64,000 nt of DNA, taken from the NCBI RefSeq assembly GCF_009830125.1, contig NZ_WUPT01000002.1, forward strand, positions 248,001 through 312,000, read 5' to 3'. Every line of letters begins with the position of its first letter. Positions within the stretch are counted from its first letter, which is position 1. Position numbers and translations under genes: made by a program. This DNA comes from Kangsaoukella pontilimi (GTDB lineage: Bacteria > Pseudomonadota > Alphaproteobacteria > Rhodobacterales > Rhodobacteraceae). The notes below the pieces were generated by a model. The model searched no databases, had not been told where the DNA came from, and saw only the letters and a program-made list of their open reading frames with translations. Below, piece by piece: positions 26,982 through 35,906 of this stretch.

Positions 26982-27041
26982 TTCTTTGGGTCTCGGAAAT
27001 CCCGGGGTGAATTGGCCATAGGCCAAGAGGGGCAGAGCCCC
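26982..27041 (-). repeat. Intergenic double-hairpin repeat, copy C2
   Basis: Reverse orientation: GGGGCTCTGCCCC (27041-27029), then TTGGCC-TAT-GGCCAA, then the tail CCCCGGGATTTCCGAGACCC ending AAAGAA. Its tail meets that of C1 across an AATTTG-AAT-CAAATT palindrome (26966-26980). Confidence 0.75.
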
Positions 27042-27067
27042 TGACCGCGCGTCCGGTCGCGCCGGCG

Positions 27068-27481
27068 CTAGGGGTCGATCTTGCCGCGCAGCGCCTTCAC
27101 CTCTCCTCGTTTCTTCTTCGTCTCGACGCGCTTGCGCTTCTGCGAGACCGGCACGCGGGTTTTCCGCCTTGGTTTCGGAGGATGGAGAGCTTCGACGATC
27201 AGGTCGCGCAACCGGTCGCGGGCGATCTCCCGGTTTCGGGCCTGACTGCGCTCTTCGCTGACCTGAAGGACCAGCGCGCCGTCCCGGGTCCAGCGCCGTC
27301 CGGCAAGCCGTCGCAGGCGCCGCTTGACCGGATCGGGCAGATTCGGCGACCGCTCCGCCTCGAATCGAAGTTCGACAGCCGAGTTCACCTTGTTGACGTT
27401 CTGGCCGCCCGGACCGCTCGAGCGTACGAATTGCTCGGTGATCTCCCAGTCGGCGATCTCGATCTTGTCGCTGATCTTCAT
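27068..27481 (-). CDS. arfB: Alternative ribosome-rescue factor ArfB (YaeJ)
   Basis: Peptidyl-tRNA hydrolase that releases ribosomes stalled without a stop codon. 137 residues, with the release-factor GGQ motif in RSSGPGGQNVNKVNSAVEL and the long basic C-terminal tail (RRKTRVPVSQKRKRVETKKK) that enters the mRNA channel. Too short for RF1/RF2 and lacking their stop-codon domain. A 12-base-pair hairpin (27501-27527) lies just upstream of the start. Convergent with carD. Confidence 0.93.
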   Translation of the reverse strand: MKISDKIEIADWEITEQFVRSSGPGGQNVNKVNSAVELRFEAERSPNLPDPVKRRLRRLAGRRWTRDGALVLQVSEERSQARNREIARDRLRDLIVEALHPPKPRRKTRVPVSQKRKRVETKKKRGEVKALRGKIDP

Positions 27482-27500
27482 GCCTTGCCCGTAAATCGAA

Positions 27501-27527
27501 GAAGGGTCGCCGATGCGGCGACCCTTC
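27501..27527 (-). other. Strong hairpin in the arfB leader / yhhQ trailer
   Basis: GAAGGGTCGCCG and its exact complement around a 3-base loop, ending 20 bases before the arfB ATG. No clear T-run follows on the minus strand. It could be the yhhQ transcript end or a structured arfB leader. Confidence 0.6.
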
Positions 27528-27733
27528 CGAGGTTCTTGGAGATGGGCCAGTTAGGGGTCGGCGTACCGACAGACCCAATCAGGAGTGTTCTGCCTTCAGG
27601 TTTGCCTTCAGGCGACGGCCCTCCCGACTGTCCGGACACCTCTCTCCAATATCGCTCTAGACACTGGACCACCTCCTTTCAATTGTTGCCGATATCAGGA
27701 GGTTGGCACATATTTTGTGTCTGTCAAATATTT

Positions 27734-28354
27734 TTACGCTACCCGTGCGGTCATTCGCCCAACGATCAGGCGGAAGGGCACCAAAGCGATCAAAGCGAGG
27801 GCGAGTTTCACCCCCCAGTCCGCCACAGCCAGTGATACCCAGAGCGGAGCGTCCGGCCCTTGGCCCAGAAGCGGCAGAACCTCGCCCGCCCACGAGACAT
27901 CGTTCCCAGGTTCGACAAAGGTCAGGAAGCCGGCAAAAGCGATTGTGAAGAACAGCGCGGTGTCTACGGCCGATCCGACCAGAGACGAGGCGAGAGGCGC
28001 GCGCCACCACGTGCCTTCGCGAAGGCGGTCGAAGATGGCGACGTCCAGAAGTTGCGCCGTCAGGAACGCCAGCCCCGAACCGATGGCGATCCGCCAGGTG
28101 ACCAGCGGGCCGAATTCGCCCTGAATCTGGGTGCCGATCAGAGAGCAGATGACGCCCGTGACGAAACCGGCGAAGACGACCTTTCGTGCGGTCGACGGGC
28201 CGTAAATACGGTTCATCACGTCGGTCACGAGGAACGCGAGCGGATAGGTGAAGGCACCCCATGTCAGCCACTGGCCGAACAGGAACTGCACAAGGATGTT
28301 CGAGGCCACGACAATGGCGGCCATGGCGATAACGCCGGGAAGAAGTCGGGACAT
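27734..28354 (-). CDS. Queuosine precursor transporter (YhhQ/QueP family)
   Basis: 206-residue membrane protein of the VUT/YhhQ family that imports queuine precursors (preQ0/preQ1) for tRNA modification. Six hydrophobic segments; typical motifs are FTYPLAFLVTDVMNRIYGP near the N-terminus and a central FGPLVTWRIAIGSGLAFL. No preQ1 riboswitch could be recognised in the short leader. Standalone gene between arfB and the esterase-like gene. Confidence 0.9.
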   Translation of the reverse strand: MSRLLPGVIAMAAIVVASNILVQFLFGQWLTWGAFTYPLAFLVTDVMNRIYGPSTARKVVFAGFVTGVICSLIGTQIQGEFGPLVTWRIAIGSGLAFLTAQLLDVAIFDRLREGTWWRAPLASSLVGSAVDTALFFTIAFAGFLTFVEPGNDVSWAGEVLPLLGQGPDAPLWVSLAVADWGVKLALALIALVPFRLIVGRMTARVA

Positions 28355-28416
28355 GTCAGGTTCCGTTTTGACAAGGTTGCGGAGACTTGGCCCCGTTCGC
28401 GAGGCAGGCGGCGCGT

Positions 28417-29325
28417 TTAGCCCTCGGGGCTTTCGGCGTCAATGGGCTCGGGCGGTGCCGGCGTCAGCCTGAAATCGACCCATTCGGTCGGCGTGTTCAG
28501 ATCGCCGTTATTGTCCGAGACCGCCGTCATCATCAGCGTGTCGCCGTCGCGCCAGAGCGCCAGCCCTTCTAGATTGCCGAAATCGCCACGCTGGCTGGTC
28601 CAGAGGACGCGGTCCTCGGACCCGTCGAGGCGGACGCGCCTGAGGCGGCTTTGCCACCAGAAGCCCATGACGAGCTTGCGTTCGAGCAGGTACAGATCGC
28701 CGTTTTCGTCGAAATCCGCCCCGACGATGCTGAAAAGGTCGTTTTCCGGGAGCGTGCCGTCGATCACCCAGCCGCCGGAGGATAGCCGGTAGATCGGAAA
28801 GCCGTTGGGCAAAGGTTTTTCGGAAAAGGTATAGACGTCGCCCTCGGGTGAAATGGCGGTCGCTTCAAGCTGCCAGTTCTCGGCGTGATCGTAGAATGTC
28901 GGATGGTCTTTGATGTGCGAGGCAGGGCCGCCGAGACCCTGATCGTATCTCCAGACATGCGCCCATCGTTCGAACGACACCCATACTGTGCCGTCGGGGG
29001 CGATGGCGAGGCCCTCGGAATCCGACCAGTCGCCCACGCGCCGGGCAGCGACCGGGAACCCCTCCGGCCCGAGGATCGGGGCCAGAGTGTCGACGGCGAC
29101 CTCCACGATCCCGCCGCCCGTCCTGACAAGGCGTCCGGTCATCCAGAAGCCGCGGTCGCCGATAGCGGTGAAGACGGTGCCTGTCTCGTCCAGCTCAAGC
29201 CCCGAGACACCCTCGATGATCTCGGTATCCCAGAGGTAGCGGGCCACGGGTTCGGCGGTATCCGCCCATCCGGCTGTTGCCGCAGCCGTGGTGACCAATA
29301 TCAGCGGGACAGGATTTTCGCGCAT
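28417..29325 (-). CDS. Exported phytase-like esterase domain protein
   Basis: 302 residues from ATG at 29325: a signal peptide (VPLILVTTAAATAGWA) followed by a beta-propeller-like 'esterase-like activity of phytase' region with repeated GLELDETGTVFTAIGDRGFW, SDSEGLAIAPDGTVWVSFE and GNLEGLALWRDGD motifs. Periplasmic; substrate unknown. The start lies inside the mepA 3' end, a 25-base overlap, so it is read in a different frame from the same transcript. Confidence 0.82.
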   Translation of the reverse strand: MRENPVPLILVTTAAATAGWADTAEPVARYLWDTEIIEGVSGLELDETGTVFTAIGDRGFWMTGRLVRTGGGIVEVAVDTLAPILGPEGFPVAARRVGDWSDSEGLAIAPDGTVWVSFERWAHVWRYDQGLGGPASHIKDHPTFYDHAENWQLEATAISPEGDVYTFSEKPLPNGFPIYRLSSGGWVIDGTLPENDLFSIVGADFDENGDLYLLERKLVMGFWWQSRLRRVRLDGSEDRVLWTSQRGDFGNLEGLALWRDGDTLMMTAVSDNNGDLNTPTEWVDFRLTPAPPEPIDAESPEG

Positions 29326-30164
29326 TGCTGCGGCAGGTCGGCCAGGACCAGCTCTCGTCTGGGTGTGGGCGCTGGGGCGTTCGGGTCGGGCGGCGGCGGG
29401 TTCAGGATATTCGCAACCCACTGTTCGGCATCGGCACATCCGTCCCCGGCGGGGGGCGGCGCCTGATCCGTGCAGCCCCGCGCGCCATCGGGGCAGGCGA
29501 GGCGCACGTGGAAATGATAGTGATGTCCCCACCAGGGCCGGATCTTGTTCAGCCATGACCGGTCGCCCGTGGCATCCCGGCACATCTGCACCTTGGCGCC
29601 TGGGAAGACGAAGATGCGGGCGACGGCCGGGTCCTCTGCCGCGCGTTGCAGTATTCGGTGATGGGCGGCAGTCCAGTCGCTGTTGACGTAGGCGCCTTTG
29701 GCCCGCTGCATGGAAATGGACGAGATGTTTTCGCGCGCATTCCGGCTGAGCCGAAGGTTATCTGCAGGCAGCATCCAGATGTCGATATCCAGACCCATCT
29801 GGTGCGACGCGTGCCCCGACAGCATCGGTCCGCCGCGCGGTTGCGAGATATCTCCGATGTAGAGCCCGTTCCACCCAGGCTGCCGCGCTGCATAGGAAGA
29901 AAGGCGTTCGACGAAACGGATTGCCTCGGGATGCCCCCAGTTCCGGTTCCGGCTGAGGCGCATGGCTTGCCATGTCGGCCCCGTTTCGGCCAGTTCCTCG
30001 GCGCCTGCAATGCAGCCCTTGGAATAGCTGCCGAAGGGCGCGGGCTTGTGTCGTGACGCGCTGTGCTCGGAGCCGAAGAGCTCTTTGGCAAGCGGCTCGG
30101 CGGCCACCGGTGTCAGGGATAGGGAAAGGGCCGCTAGGAAAGCGGCGAAGTGTCTTTTGACCAT
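29301..30164 (-). CDS. mepA: Penicillin-insensitive murein endopeptidase MepA
   Basis: Zinc (LAS-type) endopeptidase that cleaves peptidoglycan cross-links in the periplasm. 287 residues with a signal peptide (AAFLAALSLSLTPVAA), a substrate/zinc region LSGHASHQMGLDIDIWML, and the C-terminal metal motif WWGHHYHFHVRL followed by cysteine-rich CPDGARGC. The 5' end overlaps the MFS gene by 31 bases and the 3' end overlaps the next gene by 25 bases. Confidence 0.93.
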   Translation of the reverse strand: MVKRHFAAFLAALSLSLTPVAAEPLAKELFGSEHSASRHKPAPFGSYSKGCIAGAEELAETGPTWQAMRLSRNRNWGHPEAIRFVERLSSYAARQPGWNGLYIGDISQPRGGPMLSGHASHQMGLDIDIWMLPADNLRLSRNARENISSISMQRAKGAYVNSDWTAAHHRILQRAAEDPAVARIFVFPGAKVQMCRDATGDRSWLNKIRPWWGHHYHFHVRLACPDGARGCTDQAPPPAGDGCADAEQWVANILNPPPPDPNAPAPTPRRELVLADLPQQCAKILSR

Positions 30165-31498
30165 GCTTCTGCTCGATCTCCGTCGGGTTTTACCCAGCGT
30201 AGCAGAAGGAGGCCGATAAGGAACAAAAAGATGAGGGGAGAGACGCCGATCTGCTGACTTTCGCTTGCCAGCGTCACAAAGCCGATCAGAAGCGGTGCGA
30301 GCCACGATGTGGATTTGCCGGCCAGCGCGTAGAGGCCGAAAGCCTCGGTCATGCGCTCGGGATTGGCCTGCCGGACCATCATCGTACGGCTCGCCGATTG
30401 AAGGACGCCGCCGGCTGCGCCGATCAGCGCGCCGAGGACGTAGAACGCGATGTCCGGCAGGCGTGAGCCTTCGGTGACCGCGACGCCGAAGACGCTGTCG
30501 CGCGAGATGAAGACGATACAGATCGCAACTGCCGTCAGGACGAGGATCGCAACCGTCAGCACGGGCTTGGGACCGAACGCGCTGTCCGCTCTCCCGCCCA
30601 GCCACGCAAAGATTGCGCCGGTAATGATGGCGAGGATGCCGAAGATGCCCACGTCTACCGCACTCCAGCCCAGGACACCGGCAGCGTAGAGCCCGCCGAA
30701 GGTGTACATGCCGTTCAGCGCGTCGCGGTAGAACATGGACGACCCGAGATAGGCGAAAAGGCTGGGATGCTGGGGCAGCGTGCGGATCGTTCCACCCAGT
30801 TCCCGCAGCGCGTTTTTCACGGCGCCCGCGACGGGCTTTACCGGGCGCGGATCTCGGACGAACAGGAAGAACGGGATCATGAAGACCACGAACCAGATCG
30901 CAGTTAGCGGTCCGACAAAGCGCGTGCCTTCACGCGCCTCCGGGTCCAGTCCGAAGGGCGGGGTCAGCCCGACAAAGGTGGTGCCTGCCGCACTTTCCGC
31001 GAAAAAGACCAGCATGATGACCAACGCGATAAGCCCGCCGACGTAGCCAAAGGCCCAGCCATTTCCCGAGATCCGCCCCAGCACCTCGGGCGGACCAAGA
31101 TCGGGGAGCATCGAATTGGTGAAGATCGTTGCAAACTCCATTCCTATCAGGCCGATGGCAAAGAAGACGAGGACGAGGACAAGGTTGAAATCGTCCGGCG
31201 CGGCGATCCAGATTCCCGCACTGCCGATCACGTAGAGAAGCGAGAAGAGCCAGATCCAGCGCATCCGTGAACCGGAGGAATCCGCGATAGCGCCGAGTAT
31301 GGGTGCAAGAATCGCAATGACCAGTCCGGCCAGTCCCACTCCGATACCCCAGGCCGTTTGAGCGGCTGCGCCGTCTTCCAGGATCTCCTTCACGTAGGGA
31401 CCGAAAATGAAGGTCAGGAGGAGGGTGTTATAGGGTTGGCTGGCCCAGTCGAAGAAATACCAGCCCCAAATGCGCTTCCGCGCAGTCTTTTCGTCCAT
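30134..31498 (-). CDS. UMF1-family MFS transporter
   Basis: 454-residue membrane protein with about 12 hydrophobic segments, of the UMF1/Atg22-like MFS group: the N-terminus KRIWGWYFFDWASQPYNTLLLTF is characteristic, with GAIADSSGSRMRW in the first cytoplasmic loop. Substrate unknown. First gene of a three-gene overlapping unit with mepA and the esterase-like gene. Confidence 0.88.
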   Translation of the reverse strand: MDEKTARKRIWGWYFFDWASQPYNTLLLTFIFGPYVKEILEDGAAAQTAWGIGVGLAGLVIAILAPILGAIADSSGSRMRWIWLFSLLYVIGSAGIWIAAPDDFNLVLVLVFFAIGLIGMEFATIFTNSMLPDLGPPEVLGRISGNGWAFGYVGGLIALVIMLVFFAESAAGTTFVGLTPPFGLDPEAREGTRFVGPLTAIWFVVFMIPFFLFVRDPRPVKPVAGAVKNALRELGGTIRTLPQHPSLFAYLGSSMFYRDALNGMYTFGGLYAAGVLGWSAVDVGIFGILAIITGAIFAWLGGRADSAFGPKPVLTVAILVLTAVAICIVFISRDSVFGVAVTEGSRLPDIAFYVLGALIGAAGGVLQSASRTMMVRQANPERMTEAFGLYALAGKSTSWLAPLLIGFVTLASESQQIGVSPLIFLFLIGLLLLRWVKPDGDRAEAWSKDTSPLS

Positions 31499-31544
31499 CG
31501 CCTGGTCCCCTCGTCCCCTTGGGAACCGTTAGAGCAAGCAAATG

Positions 31545-32111
31545 TCAGGCGCGCAACAATTCCCGTGATGGGGTCAGGTCATCCTGCATAGGCGGCCAGG
31601 GGCGCATCGTCTCGGCCTGGTCCCAGTGGCGCGCCCAGTCGGGCAGTTGCGGGATGGTCTCGGTGAAGCCCAAAGCCTCGATCACCTCGTCGGTCGGGAC
31701 GATGCCCTTGCCGGTGGTGATCGCCGCGCGCAGAAGACCATGGGCGCAGCATTCGTCGCCCCGGAAGATGCCCTGCTCGATATAGAAGAACCGCCCGTCC
31801 ACGCCGACCGAGCGACTGCGGAGCTCCAGCTTCTGGAACAGTGTGATCCGCCGGCGATAGCGGATCGAGGATCCGGCGATCGTGCCGTACCAGCCCGCCT
31901 TCGTCATCGGCCCCAGAACACCCATGCGCTGAAACATCGGCACGCGGCCGAGGTCGAAAAGCGTGATGATGCGCCCGTTGTTCATCTCCATCTGAATGTC
32001 GATGTCCTGCGGCATACAATAGAGCGGGGTGACATGCGTTTCGCCGGGCTGAAGCGCAGGCATCCTGTGGGCGCGGATCATCTCACGGGCAAATCGGAAC
32101 CATGGGTACAT
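31545..32111 (-). CDS. Thioesterase-like (hotdog) protein
   Basis: 188-residue protein of the THEM6-like 4HBT_2 hotdog group: MPQDIDIQMEMNNGRIITLFDLGR is the conserved hotdog segment with the acidic/asparagine catalytic region, followed by GSSIRYRRRITLFQKLELRSR. Probably an acyl-CoA or related thioesterase. Monocistronic; upstream 129-base spacer shared with yggT. Confidence 0.82.
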   Translation of the reverse strand: MYPWFRFAREMIRAHRMPALQPGETHVTPLYCMPQDIDIQMEMNNGRIITLFDLGRVPMFQRMGVLGPMTKAGWYGTIAGSSIRYRRRITLFQKLELRSRSVGVDGRFFYIEQGIFRGDECCAHGLLRAAITTGKGIVPTDEVIEALGFTETIPQLPDWARHWDQAETMRPWPPMQDDLTPSRELLRA

Positions 32112-32240
32112 GTGGGCGACTCCTTTCCGCCCGATGTGGCATAGCTGACGTGAACGTCAACCTGGACGCTGCGGCAACCAGAGCTTGTCTTGGCGACACT
32201 CCGACCTTAGGTGTCCCAAAACGCTTGATCGGGGTCGCCC

Positions 32241-32525
32241 ATGCAATCTGTCGCGCAAATTCTTCTGCTGGTTCTGGACGTGGCGTGGTTCATCATGATC
32301 GTCCACATCATCATGTCCTGGCTGATCAATTTCCAGGTGCTGAACCTGTACCAACCGTTGGTGCGCCAGATCTGGGATGGCCTGAACCGTCTGCTTGAGC
32401 CGATCTACGGGCCGATCCGCCGCTTCATGCCGAATACGGGTGGGCTGGACCTTGCACCTCTGGTGGCGCTGATCGCCGTCTATGCGATCCGGATCGTCAT
32501 CATCAACAACCTGCTCTACGCCTGA
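32241..32525 (+). CDS. YggT family membrane protein
   Basis: 94-residue inner-membrane protein with two hydrophobic segments around the conserved LNRLLEPIYGPIRRFMP motif of YggT. The family is linked to cell division, osmotic shock and cofactor or membrane organisation, role unsettled. Converges with thiQ with four bases between stops. Confidence 0.92.
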   Translation: MQSVAQILLLVLDVAWFIMIVHIIMSWLINFQVLNLYQPLVRQIWDGLNRLLEPIYGPIRRFMPNTGGLDLAPLVALIAVYAIRIVIINNLLYA

Positions 32526-32529
32526 CCTC

Positions 32530-33219
32530 TCACGCCAGATAGGCGCTGACGGCGGCGCTGGGCGCATCGAAGAATCGGTTCACGTCAACCGGCGCCTCGG
32601 CGCGTCCGCCATCCACGAAGATCACCTGTCCGGCGCTGCGCCGTGCCTCGTCAGGGTCGTGCGTGACCATCAGGATGGTGGCCCCCGGAAGAAGCTCGAC
32701 CAGAAGGTCGAACATCTGACGCCTGAGCGACGGGCCGAGGGCAGCGAAAGGCTCGTCCAACAGGACCACCGGTCTTGCCGTCAGCAGAAGACGCGCCAGC
32801 GCCGCTCGGCTTTGCTGTCCGCCGGAGAGTGCGCCGGGTTTCTTGGCGGTGTGCTCGGTCAGGCCGACCCGCTCAAGCGCCTCGCGCGCGCGCTTCTGTG
32901 CGGCGGAGGACGGTCGCGCGACCGGCTCTATCCCGAGTGCGACGTTGGTCAGCACGTCGAGATGGGGGAAAAGGTTGCCGTCCTGAAACAGCATCGCGAC
33001 GGGCCGGTCGGATGGTGGAAGGGGCGTGATGTCGGTGCCATCGTGCAGGATGCGCCCCGCGTCCGGCATCTCGAACCCTGCGATCAGCGAAAGAAGCGTC
33101 GACTTGCCTCCGCCGGAGGGGCCGATGATCGCCGTGCGCGAGCCGGGCGCGAGTGAGAGGTCGGCGGTCAGCGAAAAGCCGTCGCGGGTGAAGGTCACGT
33201 CCTCAAGCGTCAGCATCAA
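32530..33219 (-). CDS. thiQ: Thiamine ABC transporter ATPase ThiQ
   Basis: 229-residue ABC ATPase: Walker A GPSGGGKS (33-40), signature LSGGQQSR, Walker B VVLLDEPFAALG, and switch VTHDPDEA. Short, as is usual for ThiQ. Third gene of thiBPQ; its start overlaps the thiP 3' end by 17 bases. Confidence 0.93.
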   Translation of the reverse strand: MMLTLEDVTFTRDGFSLTADLSLAPGSRTAIIGPSGGGKSTLLSLIAGFEMPDAGRILHDGTDITPLPPSDRPVAMLFQDGNLFPHLDVLTNVALGIEPVARPSSAAQKRAREALERVGLTEHTAKKPGALSGGQQSRAALARLLLTARPVVLLDEPFAALGPSLRRQMFDLLVELLPGATILMVTHDPDEARRSAGQVIFVDGGRAEAPVDVNRFFDAPSAAVSAYLA

Positions 33220-34771
33220 CGCGGCCTCCTCGATCGAAGAGCCAGAACAGAGCGAAACTGACCAGCATCAGCAAAAGGGCTGCGCCGGCAGCATCCTCCA
33301 TCCGGTAAGCGCCCATCAGCCGATAGACCTGCAGGGGCAGCGTCGCGGTGTCGCTGTCCGCGAACAGTGCGATCACGCCCAGATCGCCCATGGACAGGGC
33401 GGCGGCCACACCCGCCGAAAACCCAAGGGGGCGGGCAAGACGCGGAAGCTCGACCAGCCTGAGCCGCGCCCAGCCTTTCAGCCCGAGTGAGGCAGCAAGA
33501 CGGCCGTGGTCCGCCTCGATCTTCTGCCAGGCGGGCAGGACGGCCCGGAGCGCGAATGGGACGGTGACGATGGCATTGACCAGCGCAGTGACCGGCAGGG
33601 CAAGGCGCGTCGGGTCCGCGAAGGGAAAGACAAGGATGAAGAGCCCGGTGCCAAGGACGAGGGGCGACGCCGCGATGGCCAGCAGCGCCGCGCCTTCGAT
33701 GGGCCGGGCGAGCGAGCGGCGGCGGACGGCTGCGCGTGCCATGGCCAGCGTCAGCGCGACCACCAACAAGGTCGAGGCCGCCGCAACTCCGAGCGAGCGG
33801 ATCGCGGACCACCAGACGACGTCCGGAAGCGATATTAGCGCCGGAAGCCCGGCGATGAGAACGGCGGCAAGCGGCAGGATCAGGAACAGCGCGGCGAGAC
33901 AGATGGCGACACTGTCGGCGGTCCGGGTCATTGCCCCTTTGCCGTCCCAGCGGCGTGTCGGCCGGTCGAGCCCCGCGCCAAACCCGGCATGGCCGACGAA
34001 GGACAGGGCGAAAAGCGCGGCCGCCCCGGTCAGACCAAGCTGGATCGCGGAGAGAAGCGCGGCGCGTCCGAGGTCGAATTCGAAGCTCACCGCCTGGTAG
34101 ATGGCCAGTTCAACAGTCGTGGCGCGGGGGCCGCCGCCGAGGGTCAAGGCGACGGCGAAACTGGTGGTCGAGATGACGAAGATCACCAGAAGCGCGCCGG
34201 GTGCGGTGCGGGCCAGCATCGGCAGCTCGATATGGCGGAAGATCGCGCCCGGACCCATGCCGAGAGAGGCGGCAAGACGCAGACGCTCGGAAGGCACGTC
34301 GAGCCAGCCTTGCAGGAACAGCCGCGTGGCCAGTGGAAGGTTGAAGAAGACATGGGCAAGGACGACGCCCCAAAGTCCGTAGATCGAGACAGGCTCGAAA
34401 CCCAATGCCACCAGCCCCGCGTTCAGAACGCCACCGCGTCCGAAGATCGCCAAGAGGCCGAAGATCGCCACAATGGTGGGCAACAGAAACGGTGCGCCCA
34501 GAAGCGCCACCAGAAGGCTGCGCCCGGCAAAGCGGCGGCGCGCCAGCGCGCGGGCGACCGGAACGGCGAGCGCGACGCTAAAGAGCGCCGACAGGGCCGC
34601 CTGCAGCAAGGTGAAGCGGATCGCGGCCCAATCGCCGGGCCCAAGCCCGCTCGCCCCGGTCGCTTTCGTTAGGACAGCGCCGCCCGTCACGAGGATCAGG
34701 GCGGGAATCGCCGCGGCGGCGAGTAGCCCCGCGGCGACCGTACCGGTCAGCGGCTGAGCGCGCTCAGCCAT
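33203..34771 (-). CDS. thiP: Thiamine ABC transporter permease ThiP
   Basis: 522-residue fused permease with two BPD_transp domains, each with an EAA-like cytoplasmic loop (the first around LRLAASLGMGPGAIFRHIELP, the second around GRLAASLGLKGWARLRLVELP). About 12 membrane segments. Overlaps thiB by 25 bases and thiQ by 17. Confidence 0.94.
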   Translation of the reverse strand: MAERAQPLTGTVAAGLLAAAAIPALILVTGGAVLTKATGASGLGPGDWAAIRFTLLQAALSALFSVALAVPVARALARRRFAGRSLLVALLGAPFLLPTIVAIFGLLAIFGRGGVLNAGLVALGFEPVSIYGLWGVVLAHVFFNLPLATRLFLQGWLDVPSERLRLAASLGMGPGAIFRHIELPMLARTAPGALLVIFVISTTSFAVALTLGGGPRATTVELAIYQAVSFEFDLGRAALLSAIQLGLTGAAALFALSFVGHAGFGAGLDRPTRRWDGKGAMTRTADSVAICLAALFLILPLAAVLIAGLPALISLPDVVWWSAIRSLGVAAASTLLVVALTLAMARAAVRRRSLARPIEGAALLAIAASPLVLGTGLFILVFPFADPTRLALPVTALVNAIVTVPFALRAVLPAWQKIEADHGRLAASLGLKGWARLRLVELPRLARPLGFSAGVAAALSMGDLGVIALFADSDTATLPLQVYRLMGAYRMEDAAGAALLLMLVSFALFWLFDRGGRVDADA

Positions 34772-35733
34772 TCGTCCAGAGCCTCGCCACGAATGGCGGC
34801 GGCCTCGTCAGCAGGGTAGAGAAGCGCACGGTCGGGCTCGATCAGGGTCTCGAAACCGTCCGGCAGGCCTTCTTCCGGAACCGCGGCAGGGTACATCCAG
34901 TTCGTCGTCGGAATGACCGACTGGAAGCCGTCAGTCAGCATGAAGGCCAGGAAGGCGTCGGCCAGCTCGGGCTGATCGGTCGACGCGAGTTTTCCGGCGA
35001 CCTCGACCTGCATGTAATGGCCCTCGGTGAAGGCGGCGGCAGTCTTGGTTTCGTCCTCTTCCGCGATCAGGTGATAGGCGGGCGAGGTGGTGTAGGACAG
35101 GACCATGTCGGCCTCGCCTTCCAGGAACAGGCCATAGGCTTCGGACCAGCCGGGGGTCACGGTGACGATATTGTCCGACAGGTCCTGCCAGATTCCGGCA
35201 GCATCATCGCCATAGGCGGCCTTGACCCAGAGGAGCAGGCCCAGACCGGGCGTCGAGGAGCGCGGGTCCTGAATGACGATCGAATAGTCGCTGGCCGCAA
35301 GCTCGCGGAAGTCGCGCGGTGCGTTCTCGAGGCCGGTGTCGTGGACGAAAGCGAAATAGCCCCAGTCGAAAGGCAGGAACTCGGCATCGTCCCAGGCGAT
35401 GGGCAGGTCAAGCGCGGGGGCGTCGATGCCGTGGGGCGCGAAGAGACCCGTCTCGCGGGCGGCGGCGGTCAGGTTGGTGTCGAGGCCGAGGACGATATCC
35501 GCGTCGCTCCGCGCACCCTCGAGCCGGATACGTGCAAGCAGCGCCGCGCCGTCCCCGGCGGCCACGAATTCGAGATCGCAGGCGCAGGTCGCTTCGAACG
35601 TCTCTTCGATAATGGGGCCGGGGCCCCAGTCGCTGACGAAACTGTCATAGGTGTAGACGGTCAGAACGGGCGTGTCCTGCGCTGCCGCGCCGGTGGCTGC
35701 CAGAAGTCCTGCCGCAAGGATGGGATAAAGCAT
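34747..35733 (-). CDS. thiB: Thiamine-binding periplasmic protein ThiB
   Basis: 328-residue periplasmic binding protein: signal peptide (ILAAGLLAATGAAA), then VLTVYTYDSFVSDWGPGP and FLPFDWGYFAFVHD, typical of ThiB/thiamine-binding family. Start ATG 35733 has GGAG upstream. First gene of thiBPQ, downstream of a TPP riboswitch, so regulated by intracellular thiamine pyrophosphate. Confidence 0.95.
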   Translation of the reverse strand: MLYPILAAGLLAATGAAAQDTPVLTVYTYDSFVSDWGPGPIIEETFEATCACDLEFVAAGDGAALLARIRLEGARSDADIVLGLDTNLTAAARETGLFAPHGIDAPALDLPIAWDDAEFLPFDWGYFAFVHDTGLENAPRDFRELAASDYSIVIQDPRSSTPGLGLLLWVKAAYGDDAAGIWQDLSDNIVTVTPGWSEAYGLFLEGEADMVLSYTTSPAYHLIAEEDETKTAAAFTEGHYMQVEVAGKLASTDQPELADAFLAFMLTDGFQSVIPTTNWMYPAAVPEEGLPDGFETLIEPDRALLYPADEAAAIRGEALDEWLSALSR

Positions 35734-35783
35734 CTCATGTCTCCTTTGCTGCCGGACGGGGGGTAAGGAGTGCGAGTTGCTCG

Positions 35784-35875
35784 ACCTTCCCTCCGCCGGT
35801 GTTAACCGGTTCAGGTTCAACGGGTTCGCGCATATGCGCATCTCAGCTCCGGTTTGGAGCACCCCGAGGTGAGGA
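35784..35875 (-). promoter_or_regulatory. TPP riboswitch (THI element) controlling thiBPQ
   Basis: On the minus strand: CTCGGGGTGC and GGAGCTGAGATG at the 5' side, then ACCCGTTGAACCTGA, then ACACCGGCGGAGGGAAGG, in the order and spacing of the thi-box aptamer. A CGCATATGCG stem replaces the variable P3a arm. Ends 50 bases before the thiB ATG. Sequesters the ribosome site or causes termination when TPP is bound. Confidence 0.95.
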
Positions 35876-35906
35876 GAGATCTAGCGCCTGCGGCCGGTGC
35901 CGACAA

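Noticed and set aside
28355-28416. preQ1 riboswitch upstream of the YhhQ-family gene
   Set aside because: The leader is short and I cannot match the conserved loop and tail of preQ1 classes.
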